Below are positions 1-6,248 of a stretch of 7,170 nucleotides of DNA, in pieces. This stretch comes from Chitinophagia bacterium (GTDB lineage Bacteria; Bacteroidota; Bacteroidia; Chitinophagales; Chitinophagaceae). Location: contig RGVM01000124.1 in the NCBI GenBank assembly GCA_010027295.1, positions 1-7,170 of the forward strand, in the 5' to 3' direction. The position numbers were made by a program, and so were the translations under genes. The stretch's first letter is position 1; the number at the start of each line of letters is the position of its first letter. The notes under the pieces were generated by a model, which ran no database searches, had not been told where the DNA came from, and saw only the letters and a program-made list of their open reading frames with translations.

Positions 1-424
1 CATCCTTCTTGCCCGTATGGTGCACCTCCGAAATGTGCACATCGTATCCGGGGTGCGTTGACATGAGTTTCGCGAGCCGACGGTTGACTTCGAAGAGGAT
101 GTTGACGCCTATGCTGAAGTTGCTGGCCTGCAGCAGGGCGCCCCCTCGCGCTTGGCAGAGGGCGACGGCTTCCGGATACCTGTCCAGCCAGCCGGTGGAG
201 CCGGTGACGACGGGCAGTCCGAGTTCCAGGCAGCGGCATACGTTCCGGAAGGCGCTGTCCGGGCCGGTGAATTCGATGGCCACGTCGGCCTGCGCAGCCA
301 TGGCCGCGTCCAGTTCCTCCGTGTTGTGTAGATCGATTCGGGCCACGACCTCATGGCCTTTTGTGAGGGCGGCCTGTTCGATGGCCTTTCCCATCCTTCC
401 ATAACCCACGAGTGCTATGCGCAT
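1..424 (-). CDS. dapB: 4-hydroxy-tetrahydrodipicolinate reductase DapB, N-terminal part (cut by window edge)
   Basis: Cytoplasmic reductase of the diaminopimelate/lysine pathway, which uses NAD(P)H to reduce the dihydrodipicolinate-stage intermediate. 141 codons are visible, reading leftwards from an ATG at 424-422. Residues 7-12 are GYGRMG, the Rossmann dinucleotide loop. EFTGPDS lies at 51-57, GSTGW at 75-79 and SNFSIGVN at 101-108. HHTGKKD at 135-141 matches the family HHxxKxD motif, so H135 and H136 plus K139 correspond to the catalytic His pair and Lys. The sequence stops just before the expected APSGTA motif. The spacing from the N-terminus to this motif is shorter than in E. coli, as in the compact DapB of Bacteroidota. 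It lies 57 nt downstream of the DUF5683 gene and is probably in the same transcription unit. A TAAATTGC stretch (minus strand, 448-441) weakly resembles a Bacteroidota -7 box, so a private promoter is possible. Identification is firm; only the C-terminus is missing. Confidence 0.94.
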   Translation of the reverse strand, partial: MRIALVGYGRMGKAIEQAALTKGHEVVARIDLHNTEELDAAMAAQADVAIEFTGPDSAFRNVCRCLELGLPVVTGSTGWLDRYPEAVALCQARGGALLQASNFSIGVNILFEVNRRLAKLMSTHPGYDVHISEVHHTGKKD

Positions 425-481
425 CTACGCTTCTTTACATGCAATTTACCGAAGTCAGGCATAAGGCGTGGGGATACCCGC

Positions 482-1156
482 TCATCGCCTGCCCTGTGCC
501 TCTACAGTCCCTTGGGCGCCGATGTTCCAACGGATACCTACCTGCATGTGTAGGCCCGTGGGGGTAGGCATCGGCTCCAATCTTAGGCTGAGCTGGTCGG
601 AGACGTCGAAGGACCGGAGGTGGCCGTCGACTGCGGCGTCAACGACGTTGAGCCCCCAGACGGCCAGCAGGGCGAGCACGGACAAGTCGACGTTCTTCCG
701 GAACTCGTTTCGATATAGCCGAAGCGACTGTGTGGACAGCGGCAGGAGTTGCTGGTCGATACCGTTGATAGGGAGGTCCGGCGTGACGACCGAAGTGTCG
801 TTATGGTAGCGGATCGAGTAGGCTTCCCTGCATTTTCTATACCAGTCAAGGTTGTATGCGAAAGCGCCCACAGGTATGGCAAGAGCTCCATAGACGAGCG
901 GAAGCTTCCAGTATTTTCGGTTGTAGACCTGACCCGCACCGGGGAAGATAGTAGAACGGAGTGCCGCCCTTGCCGCGTAGGACTTTACCTTGGATGCCGT
1001 GTCGGTGGAAGGCGTGTCCTTTTTCGGGGTGGGGGATGGTTTCATCCGTATGGAGGATGTATCGGGCTTCGGCTGGTTATATCCTACCGTGGAACAGCAC
1101 GCGAGGATGAGGCAGGCGGTCAATGCCTTCACGGGGAACTCGCGATGGACCCTCAT
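482..1156 (-). CDS. DUF5683 family membrane/envelope protein
   Basis: A 224-residue protein of unknown function, recognised as DUF5683 by sequence pattern and by its place after parB. The N-terminus is basic followed by a hydrophobic stretch (about 11-25), so it looks like a secretion signal. ILAC at 17-20 could be a weak lipobox. A low-complexity Pro/Lys/Thr/Ser linker covers about 30-58. The conserved core starts at 67 with LRSTIFPGAGQVYNRKYWK, followed by a hydrophobic segment (about 86-101). A second hydrophobic segment lies at about 157-177 after RNEFRKNVD, then VVDAAVDGHLRSFDVSD. The C-terminus reads like a beta-strand ending (LHMQVGIRWNIG). The start codon overlaps the parB stop in an ATGA at 1156-1153, which implies translational coupling. 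Family members sit between parB and dapB in many Bacteroidota, but no biochemical role is known to me. Membrane location is inferred from hydrophobicity. Confidence 0.85.
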   Translation of the reverse strand: MRVHREFPVKALTACLILACCSTVGYNQPKPDTSSIRMKPSPTPKKDTPSTDTASKVKSYAARAALRSTIFPGAGQVYNRKYWKLPLVYGALAIPVGAFAYNLDWYRKCREAYSIRYHNDTSVVTPDLPINGIDQQLLPLSTQSLRLYRNEFRKNVDLSVLALLAVWGLNVVDAAVDGHLRSFDVSDQLSLRLEPMPTPTGLHMQVGIRWNIGAQGTVEAQGRR

Positions 1157-2088
1157 TGCACGGTGATCTTCATCTTCTCCAGGAGACCGTTGAGCTCTTC
1201 CACCGAGTAGTACTCGAGGACGATCTTTCCGTGGCCCTTCTTCTCTTGGATAAGTCTCGCCCGGGTGCCGAAGTGAGAACAGATCGTATCCTCTATCTTC
1301 TTCATGATAGGTGACAGCCCTTCCTGGCCCTTCTTCGGCTTCTGTTTGCCGGCTTTCGGGGCCTTGCCGTCGGAGTACTGGGTACGGACGAGCTCCTCCG
1401 TCTGCCGGACGGAGAGGTCCTTGCCCACGATCTCGTTGAAGACCTGCATCTGCCTATCGACCGTGTCGAGGGTGATCAGCGTCTTGGCGTGGCCCATGGT
1501 GATTTTTCCGTTGCGGACGGCGATGACGATCGACGGGGGTAGTTTCAGCAGACGTATGAAGTTGGCTACCGTGCTGCGTTCTTTGCCCATCCGGGCGGCG
1601 ACTTCCTCCTGCGTTAGGCTGCACTCGTCCATGAGGCGCTTGTAGCTCTGGCCGATCTCAATGGCGTTCAGATCCTGTCGCTGCAGGTTCTCCAGCAGCG
1701 CCATCTCGAGGAGCTGCTGGTCATCCGCCTCCCGGATATAGACAGGCACATCCTTGACCCCGGCCATCTTTGCGGCGCGCAGCCTGCGCTCGCCTGCGAT
1801 GAGTCGGTACCGGTTCGCCGCGATGCGGGATACCGTTAGGGGCTGTATGACATCATGGAGTCGGATGGAGTCGGCGAGTTCCTTAAGGGCCGTCTCGTCG
1901 AAGTCCTGGCGAGGCTGCTTGGGATTGACCTCTATCTGGTCGGTGGGGACCCTTACCATGGAGGTGACTTTCTCGACCACTTCGGTCTTGAGGTTCCCCT
2001 CGGGGTTCTTCATCTCCGTATCGATGCCCTGTAGGAGGGAGCGTATCCCCTTGCCTAGCATCTCTTTCTTGGGGTTGGCGTTACTCAT
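1153..2088 (-). CDS. parB: Chromosome partitioning protein ParB (Spo0J-like)
   Basis: A 311-residue ParB. It binds parS sites near the origin, spreads as a CTP-dependent clamp and stimulates the ParA ATPase to move origins apart. Residues 11-19 (LGKGIRSLL) match the N-terminal ParA-contact helix. The N-terminal CTP-binding domain shows NPKQPR at 55-60, GERRLRA at 99-105 and ENLQRQDLN at 133-141. A helix-turn-helix for parS recognition spans about 158-182 (LTQEEVAARMGKERSTVANF). A linker rich in Lys, Gly and Pro (about 240-257) leads to the C-terminal dimerisation domain (about 258-311). Length is normal and all signature motifs are intact. It starts 8 nt after the parA stop with no Shine-Dalgarno sequence and its stop overlaps the start of the DUF5683 gene, so the genes are very likely co-transcribed. 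This is the chromosomal rather than plasmid type, judging from motifs and neighbours. Confidence 0.97.
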   Translation of the reverse strand: MSNANPKKEMLGKGIRSLLQGIDTEMKNPEGNLKTEVVEKVTSMVRVPTDQIEVNPKQPRQDFDETALKELADSIRLHDVIQPLTVSRIAANRYRLIAGERRLRAAKMAGVKDVPVYIREADDQQLLEMALLENLQRQDLNAIEIGQSYKRLMDECSLTQEEVAARMGKERSTVANFIRLLKLPPSIVIAVRNGKITMGHAKTLITLDTVDRQMQVFNEIVGKDLSVRQTEELVRTQYSDGKAPKAGKQKPKKGQEGLSPIMKKIEDTICSHFGTRARLIQEKKGHGKIVLEYYSVEELNGLLEKMKITVQ

Positions 2089-2096
2089 CTTAGAGG

Positions 2097-2894
2097 CTAT
2101 AGGTTTCGTTCAGACTGGCTGATGCGTGTCAAGTCGTTCTTCTGGAGGATCTCCTTGGCAAGGTGGAGGTAGTTGACGGTGCCCTTGCTTTCGGCGTCGT
2201 AGAGGATGACGGGCTTTCCGACACTTGGGGCTTCGCTGAGGCGGCTGGTGCGGTGGATGATGGTGTTGAATACCGTGTCCTCGAAGTGGCGGCGGACTTC
2301 GCTGACGACCTGATTGCAGAGCCTGAGTCGGGAGTCGTACATAGTCATCAGGATTCCCTCTATCACCAGGGAGGTGTTCAGGCGGGTCTGGACGATCTTG
2401 ATGGTGTTGAGCAGTTTGCCGAGGCCCTCCAGGGCGAAGAACTCGGCTTGTACGGGAACGATAACGCTGTCGGCCGCAACGAGGGCGTTGAGGGTGATGA
2501 GGCCGAGGGAGGGAGAGCAGTCGATGATGATGAAATCATAGGAGTCCCTTACATCGGAGAGGATGTTACGCAGCACGGACTCCCGCTGGGGTTGGTTGAC
2601 CATCTCGATCTCGGCGCCGACGAGGTCTATATGGGAGGGGAGTAGCCAGAGGTTGGGCATCTCCGTCTTGAGGACGACCTCGCTGGCTTTTGACTGGTTG
2701 ACCATGCAGTCGTACAGGCTCTGCTGTATGTTCTGGAGGACAAAGCCGAGGCCGGAGGTGGAGTTCGCCTGCGGGTCGGCATCGACCAGGAGGGTCCTGA
2801 ATTCCAGTACGGCGAGGCTTGCCGCCAAGTTGATGGCCGTGGTGGTCTTTCCTACGCCACCCTTCTGGTTTGCTATGCCTATGACGCGTCCCAT
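2097..2894 (-). CDS. parA: Chromosome partitioning ATPase ParA (Soj-like)
   Basis: A 265-residue ParA/MinD-superfamily ATPase that binds the nucleoid as an ATP dimer and moves ParB-parS complexes. The deviant Walker A motif is KGGVGKTT at 11-18, with signature Lys K11 and P-loop K16. Walker A' is VDADPQ at 37-42 (D38, D40). Walker B is [11 protein letters not shown] at 121-131 (D125). [11 protein letters not shown] at 147-157 and [15 protein letters not shown] at 214-228 are also typical of the family. There is no N-terminal helix-turn-helix, which fits the small chromosomal class rather than type Ia plasmid ParA. The start at 2894 is supported by the immediate [12 protein letters not shown] beginning and by an AAAGGA stretch 8-13 nt upstream, one of the few SD-like sequences here. 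It lies 18 nt after the UPF0173 gene and 8 nt before parB. Confidence 0.97.
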   Translation of the reverse strand: MGRVIGIANQKGGVGKTTTAINLAASLAVLEFRTLLVDADPQANSTSGLGFVLQNIQQSLYDCMVNQSKASEVVLKTEMPNLWLLPSHIDLVGAEIEMVNQPQRESVLRNILSDVRDSYDFIIIDCSPSLGLITLNALVAADSVIVPVQAEFFALEGLGKLLNTIKIVQTRLNTSLVIEGILMTMYDSRLRLCNQVVSEVRRHFEDTVFNTIIHRTSRLSEAPSVGKPVILYDAESKGTVNYLHLAKEILQKNDLTRISQSERNL

Positions 2895-2912
2895 TATCGT
2901 GTTTCCTTTACA

Positions 2913-3593
2913 TCAGATTTCTATAGTCGACCCGGGCTCGGGAAGGGTGAGCTCGAGTCCGTTCTTCTTGAAATGCGTTATGGCCGCCTCCCTGTCGATG
3001 CGAATGGCGGGGAATGTGTCGTAATGGAGGCCGACAACACGGCGGCAGTTGAGCAACCTTGCCGCCCGGGCCGCATCCTCGATGCCCATGGTGAAGACAT
3101 CACCGATGGGCAGCATCACGAAGTCGGGCGGGCAGAAGGAGGGTACCAGCTGCATGTCCATCGTGAGGGATGTATCGCCGCTGTAGTAGAAGCAACCTTC
3201 CTTCGACCGTACGGCGAACCCCAGCGGGCTTCCCCCGTAGGAGCCGTCGGGCAGGGAGGATGAGTGGTGCGCGACAACCGCCTTTACGGTGCAGAAGCCC
3301 AACTCGAGGCATCCGCCTGTGTTGATGGCTCGGAGGTTCTCGAGACCCCTACTGCGCAGCCAGTTGCTCAACTCGAAGTTGCAGACAACGGGGGCACTTG
3401 TTCGCCTGGCGATAGCCTCGCAGTCGTGCATGTGGTCATCATGGCCGTGCGTCACGAAAATGACGTCTGCCTGCACGGTATCCGCATCCACGCCGGAGGC
3501 ATGAGGGTTCGGCGTGATGAAGGGGTCGAACAGGAGGTGCCTGCCCGAGATCTCCACGCTGAAGCAGGAATGTCCGTGACAGCTGAGTCTCAT
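2913..3593 (-). CDS. Metal-dependent hydrolase, UPF0173 type (metallo-beta-lactamase fold)
   Basis: A 226-residue protein of the metallo-beta-lactamase superfamily, closest by pattern to the UPF0173/L-ascorbate-lactonase-like hydrolases. Its substrate is unknown. The N-terminus HGHSCF (6-11) is typical of the family. The metal motif THGHDDHMHD at 48-57 supplies H49, H51, D53 and H54. Further expected ligands are H109 or H110, D140 in SGDT (138-141) and H190 in HYDTFP (190-195). GGSPLGF (120-126) and LPIGDVFTMG (161-170) are further family signatures. No signal peptide is seen, so it is cytoplasmic. It is the first gene of the minus-strand run that continues into parA, 18 nt away. A functional link to partitioning is not shown; it may simply share the promoter. 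The start at 3593 gives the standard family N-terminus. Confidence 0.92.
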   Translation of the reverse strand: MRLSCHGHSCFSVEISGRHLLFDPFITPNPHASGVDADTVQADVIFVTHGHDDHMHDCEAIARRTSAPVVCNFELSNWLRSRGLENLRAINTGGCLELGFCTVKAVVAHHSSSLPDGSYGGSPLGFAVRSKEGCFYYSGDTSLTMDMQLVPSFCPPDFVMLPIGDVFTMGIEDAARAARLLNCRRVVGLHYDTFPAIRIDREAAITHFKKNGLELTLPEPGSTIEI

Positions 3594-3628
3594 TTCGATA
3601 GGGGTCGTCCAAAAGCATGCAGTGAGGT

Positions 3629-3648
3629 ATCCGCCGGGGCGGATCCGC
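3629..3648. repeat. Inverted repeat / palindrome in divergent intergenic region (possible operator)
   Basis: ATCCGCC (3629-3635) and GGCGGAT (3638-3644) form a perfect 7-bp inverted repeat with a 2-bp spacer. The second arm is also part of the 10-bp palindrome GCGGATCCGC (3639-3648). Three alternating half-sites therefore lie side by side. The position, in the probable 5' leader of the hydrolase mRNA and upstream of the plus-strand promoter, fits an operator or a leader hairpin. No known regulator is recognised. Confidence 0.4.
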
Positions 3649-3670
3649 TGCGAGGGTCAAATTTACAGGA

Positions 3671-3699
3671 TTGGGGCGGATGCCTCGGAACAATATATT
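3671..3699 (+). promoter_or_regulatory. Candidate promoter for FMN reductase
   Basis: TTGGGG (3671-3676), a 17-bp spacer and TATATT (3694-3699). TATATTCA also partly fits the Bacteroidota -7 consensus TAnnTTTG, with TTG at about -33. Transcription would begin near 3706, leaving about 26 nt before the ATG at 3732 but only about 8 nt before the alternative ATG at 3714. This is a prediction from sequence only. Confidence 0.4.
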
Positions 3700-3721
3700 C
3701 ACAGCTGCGTTATATGCCCAA
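3692..3721 (-). promoter_or_regulatory. Candidate promoter for the hydrolase-parA-parB run
   Basis: Read on the minus strand: TTGGGC (3721-3716), an 18-bp spacer, then TATATT (3697-3692) followed by G. The -10-like element overlaps the plus-strand one in the palindrome AATATATT, so both promoters could not easily be occupied together. The predicted start lies near 3685, giving a leader of about 90 nt before 3593. Confidence 0.35.
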
Positions 3722-3731
3722 CCTGTATCCC

Positions 3732-4235
3732 ATGCGCTACACAATCATATCCGGCACGGACAGGGCCGGCAGCAACACACTCAGGGTGGCCCGCCAGATG
3801 GGGGATATGCTCGAAGCCAAAGGTGTGGCGGCATCGCTGGTCAGCCTGGAGGGCATCGGCCTTGACCGCAAGTCCGAAGTCCTTGTCGGTCTAGAGGAGG
3901 AAATCCTCATCCCTACGACCCACTTCCTCATCGTTACGCCGGAGTACAATGGAAGTTTCCCTGGCTGTCTGAAGACGGTAATCGACCTGTCCGACATCCG
4001 AAGGGTATGGTGGGGTAAGAAGGCCATGCTCACGGGGGTATCCACCGGTCGGGCCGGCAATCTTCGTGGAATGGAGCATCTTACCGGCATCCTCAACTAC
4101 CTCAAGGTTACAGTGCACCCCAACAGGCTTCCCATCTCCGTCATCGACAAGCTAATGGATGCGGGTGGGCGCATCCGTGACGAGGCCACGCTGGCCGCCC
4201 TCAATGCCCAGCTCGACGAGTTTCTTCGTTTTTGA
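3732..4235 (+). CDS. NADPH-dependent FMN reductase family protein (flavodoxin-like)
   Basis: A 167-residue flavoprotein of the NADPH-dependent FMN reductase family (flavodoxin-like fold), expected to reduce FMN, quinones or azo/chromate-type acceptors in the cytoplasm. The true substrate cannot be read from sequence. The first strand and phosphate-binding loop are MRYTIISGTDRAGSNT (1-16). The flavin-contact loop PEYNGSFPG is at 70-78, followed by LKTVIDLSD. The WGKKAMLTGVSTGRAGNLRGMEHL segment (94-117) also fits the family. I chose the ATG at 3732 because homologues begin directly with strand one and because of the predicted transcription start. The ATG at 3714 would add MPNLYP. The frame stays open upstream to about 3264, but that part is antisense to the hydrolase gene and is not coding. 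The metallophosphoesterase ATG follows after 47 nt. Confidence 0.9.
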   Translation: MRYTIISGTDRAGSNTLRVARQMGDMLEAKGVAASLVSLEGIGLDRKSEVLVGLEEEILIPTTHFLIVTPEYNGSFPGCLKTVIDLSDIRRVWWGKKAMLTGVSTGRAGNLRGMEHLTGILNYLKVTVHPNRLPISVIDKLMDAGGRIRDEATLAALNAQLDEFLRF

Positions 4236-4282
4236 ACACCAGACCGACACAGGCATCCGAAGCCCCCCACAACGCTCCACAC

Positions 4283-5527
4283 ATGAACAGATGGCTTCTG
4301 CCCGGCATTATTCTGACAGTCGTACTGATGCTTGATCTCTATGTTTTCCAGGCCTGGAGGATGGTAGCATCCACCTTTCCCCAGCGATGGCGCGGCCCGG
4401 CCCTATGGGCGTACTGGCTGCCTACAGCGGCTTTCACCGTCCTCTGGCTGGTCATGGCTTTCGCACCACCGGTCAAGGGCCAGCCGTCTTTCCGGGCCCA
4501 TGCCTTTTCCCTGATCGCTGGACTAATATTCGCCAAGCTGCTGGCCGCTCTCTTTCTATTGGCCGACGACCTTCGCCGGGTCTTTACATGGGCGTTTTCC
4601 CGGTGGGATGTAAAAGAGGTCAGCCCTGTCGCCGGAGGCGGTGAGGGTGTATCCCGTTCCCTGTTCCTCAGCTGGCTGGGACTGGCTTCCGGAGGCGTCC
4701 TCTTCGGTACGCTCATGCTGGGGTTCCGGAATAAGTACCGCTACCGGATTGAGCGCGTGAAGGTCGAATCCCCCCAACTTCCCGAAGCCTTCCGAGGACT
4801 TCGCATCGTGCACATCTCCGACATACATTCAGGCAGCCTTACTGACCCCGTCGCCGTCAGTCGCGGTGTGCAGGCCATTCTCGACGAGTCGCCCGATATC
4901 ATCCTCTTCACCGGCGACCTGGTCAACGACCACGCCGGGGAGATGGATGGTTATCATGAGATCTTCTCGCGCCTCAAGGCCCCGATGGGAGTGTACAGCT
5001 GCCTGGGTAACCACGACTACGGCGACTATCGGCGCTGGCCCAGTCCACAGGCAAAGGCCCAGAACCTGGAGCGCCTCAAGGCCGTGCACGCCTCCATGGG
5101 CTGGCGGCTGCTCATGAACGAGCATGTATCTCTGGAGCGCGAGGGGCAGCGGATCGCCCTCCTCGGCATCGAGAACTGGGGTGCCAAGGGATTTGGCAGG
5201 TATGGGCGCCTGGAGGATGCCTACCGCGGGACGGAATCCTATCCTTTCCGCATCCTCCTCAGTCACGACCCCAGCCACTGGGAGGCACAGGTGCTGACAG
5301 GGTACCCCGACATCGACCTCATGCTCAGCGGGCATACGCACGGGATGCAGTTCGGCGTCGAGTTGCCCGGCTTCCGATGGAGCCCCATACAGTACGTCTA
5401 CCGCCAGTGGGCGGGCCTCTACCGCCAGGGAAGGCAGGCCCTGTACGTCAACCGGGGGTTCGGCTTCCTGGGCTACCCGGGGCGCGTAGGCATCCTGCCC
5501 GAAATCACGGTGATCGAACTCGCCTGA
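4283..5527 (+). CDS. Membrane-anchored metallophosphoesterase (YkuE/YaeI-like)
   Basis: A 414-residue calcineurin-like phosphoesterase with an N-terminal membrane part. Four hydrophobic segments lie at about 5-23, 40-60, 73-93 and 127-147. The catalytic domain starts near 170 and shows the full two-metal set: HISDIH (D180, H182), FTGDLVN (D212, N215), LGNHDY (N243, H244, D245), LLSHDP (H328) and SGHTHGMQFG (H351, H353). Relatives act on phosphoesters at the membrane, some on UDP-diacylglucosamine-like lipids, but the substrate here is unknown. The ATG at 4283 starts just before the first membrane segment. An in-frame TTG at 4232, overlapping the upstream stop, would add 17 hydrophilic residues and is less likely. 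The gene lies 47 nt after the FMN reductase with no terminator between, so an operon is probable. All metal ligands are present. Confidence 0.92.
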   Translation: MNRWLLPGIILTVVLMLDLYVFQAWRMVASTFPQRWRGPALWAYWLPTAAFTVLWLVMAFAPPVKGQPSFRAHAFSLIAGLIFAKLLAALFLLADDLRRVFTWAFSRWDVKEVSPVAGGGEGVSRSLFLSWLGLASGGVLFGTLMLGFRNKYRYRIERVKVESPQLPEAFRGLRIVHISDIHSGSLTDPVAVSRGVQAILDESPDIILFTGDLVNDHAGEMDGYHEIFSRLKAPMGVYSCLGNHDYGDYRRWPSPQAKAQNLERLKAVHASMGWRLLMNEHVSLEREGQRIALLGIENWGAKGFGRYGRLEDAYRGTESYPFRILLSHDPSHWEAQVLTGYPDIDLMLSGHTHGMQFGVELPGFRWSPIQYVYRQWAGLYRQGRQALYVNRGFGFLGYPGRVGILPEITVIELA

Positions 5528-5653
5528 CCCGTGTAGGATTTGGGTCGGGAATCGGGATTTCTCCCTTACATTGGCACGGATGGCGGCAATTAACATCCTG
5601 TTATGCGCGCCTTTCCGCGGAATCGGCTAATCTTACACCCAAATCCCACACAC
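5528..5653. other. Intergenic region upstream of the beta-barrel gene
   Basis: A 126-bp spacer. A long-range inverted repeat occupies both its ends (separate entry). I found no convincing Bacteroidota promoter: TAATCTTA (5628-5635) is only a partial -7 match and lacks a good -33 partner. There is no strong terminator after the phosphoesterase; GACCC/GGGTC (5526-5530 with 5542-5546) is a weak 5-bp hairpin without a T-tract. Read-through into the next gene is therefore possible. Confidence 0.5.
5531..5651. repeat. Long-range inverted repeat spanning the spacer before the beta-barrel gene
   Basis: The left arm GTGTAGGATTTGGGT (5531-5545) and the right arm ACCCAAATCCCACAC (5637-5651) are complementary at 14 of 15 positions (one A-C mismatch, 5535 with 5647), including 10 uninterrupted pairs. 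The enclosed sequence is 91 nt. The right arm ends 2 nt before the ATG at 5654, so pairing in a read-through mRNA would cover the initiation region. No target-site duplication flanks it, so a MITE-like origin is not supported. Confidence 0.6.
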
Positions 5654-6238
5654 ATGAAAAGGATCGCAATCCTCTCCGCCGCCCTGTTGCTCGGGCTTTC
5701 AGCGGCACAGGCCCAAGGCGTCAAGCTGGGCGTTCGCTTCGGCTCGACCCTGTACAAGATCGACGGTCAGCAGTTCAAGGACGGCTTCAACTTCGGCTAC
5801 CATCTCGGGGGAGCCCTCGAAGTCATGTTCAGTAAGAAGTTCGGTATCCAGCCCGAAGTGCTGTTCAACAAGAGCAAGACGGAGACGGCATCCAACCTCG
5901 GCAGCATCGCGCAGGGCATAAGACCCAGTGTGGTGGCCGACCTCAACTACCTCAGCATTCCCGTCCTGCTCAATATCCGCCCTTCGGGAGGCCCCCTCGT
6001 CATCCAGGCAGGGCCCCAGTTTGGCATCATGATGAGCAACGGTAGCACCCTCGTGCAGAACGGACAGGCCGCCTTCAAGAGTGGCGACCTCTCCCTGCTG
6101 GGCGGCCTGCAGCTTAACCTGGCCATGTTTCGCATCTATGGCCGCTATGGCATAGGCCTCAGCAATATTAACGACGTAAGCGACCAGACCAAGTGGAAGA
6201 GCCAGATGGCACAGCTTGGCGTCGGTATCAACTTCTGA
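5654..6238 (+). CDS. PorT-like outer-membrane beta-barrel protein
   Basis: A 194-residue secreted protein of the Bacteroidota outer-membrane beta-barrel group (PorT-like, PF13568 type). Residues 1-20 form a classic signal peptide: MKR, a hydrophobic core, then AQA with cleavage before QG. The mature part alternates short amphipathic strands, such as VKLGVRFGSTLYKI, FGYHLGGALEVMF, FGIQPEVLF, LNYLSIPVLLNI, LVIQAGPQFGIMM, LSLLGGLQLNLAMFRIYGRYGIGL and the final MAQLGVGINF. It ends in an aromatic residue, as barrel proteins often do. About eight strands seem likely. Charged and polar turns (IDGQQFKDGF, NINDVSDQTKW) would form the loops. The frame is open upstream to 5603, but the ATG at 5654 is set by the signal peptide. 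The role is probably structural or sensory at the outer membrane; no enzymatic motif is seen. A strong terminator follows, and the spacer before it carries an inverted repeat. Confidence 0.9.
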   Translation: MKRIAILSAALLLGLSAAQAQGVKLGVRFGSTLYKIDGQQFKDGFNFGYHLGGALEVMFSKKFGIQPEVLFNKSKTETASNLGSIAQGIRPSVVADLNYLSIPVLLNIRPSGGPLVIQAGPQFGIMMSNGSTLVQNGQAAFKSGDLSLLGGLQLNLAMFRIYGRYGIGLSNINDVSDQTKWKSQMAQLGVGINF

Positions 6239-6248
6239 CATCTCCTTC

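Larger units (their letters stand above)
3594..3731. other. Divergent intergenic region between hydrolase and FMN reductase genes
   Basis: A 138-bp non-coding spacer from which both flanking genes are read outward. It holds two opposed promoter-like sequences that share an AATATATT core (3692-3699), a 7-bp inverted repeat (3629-3644) and a 9-bp direct repeat, GGGGCGGAT, at 3636-3644 and 3673-3681. If the FMN reductase starts at the alternative ATG (3714), the region ends at 3713. Confidence 0.6.

Noticed and set aside
1088..1096. CGTGGAACA as a parS half-site
   Set aside because: The right half resembles a parS consensus, but the left half does not match, and it lies in a coding region. No full parS palindrome was seen in the window by eye.
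2163..2645. 160-codon open frame on the plus strand inside parA
   Set aside because: It is antisense to conserved ParA motifs, and its acidic low-complexity translation is typical of a shadow frame.
3264..3731. Open frame running 468 nt upstream of the FMN reductase start
   Set aside because: It lies antisense to the well-supported UPF0173 gene, lacks any family motif, and would put an unrelated extension before a complete flavodoxin-like domain.
5554..5567. GGGA-TTTC-TCCC followed by TT as a terminator for the phosphoesterase gene
   Set aside because: The stem is only four base pairs and the T-run is too short to call a terminator.
4829..5596. 255-codon open frame on the minus strand
   Set aside because: It is the antisense shadow of the metallophosphoesterase catalytic domain in GC-rich DNA. 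Its translation has no recognisable motif.
5531..5651. MITE-like mobile element
   Set aside because: Terminal inverted repeats are present, but there is no flanking target duplication and no second copy in the window.
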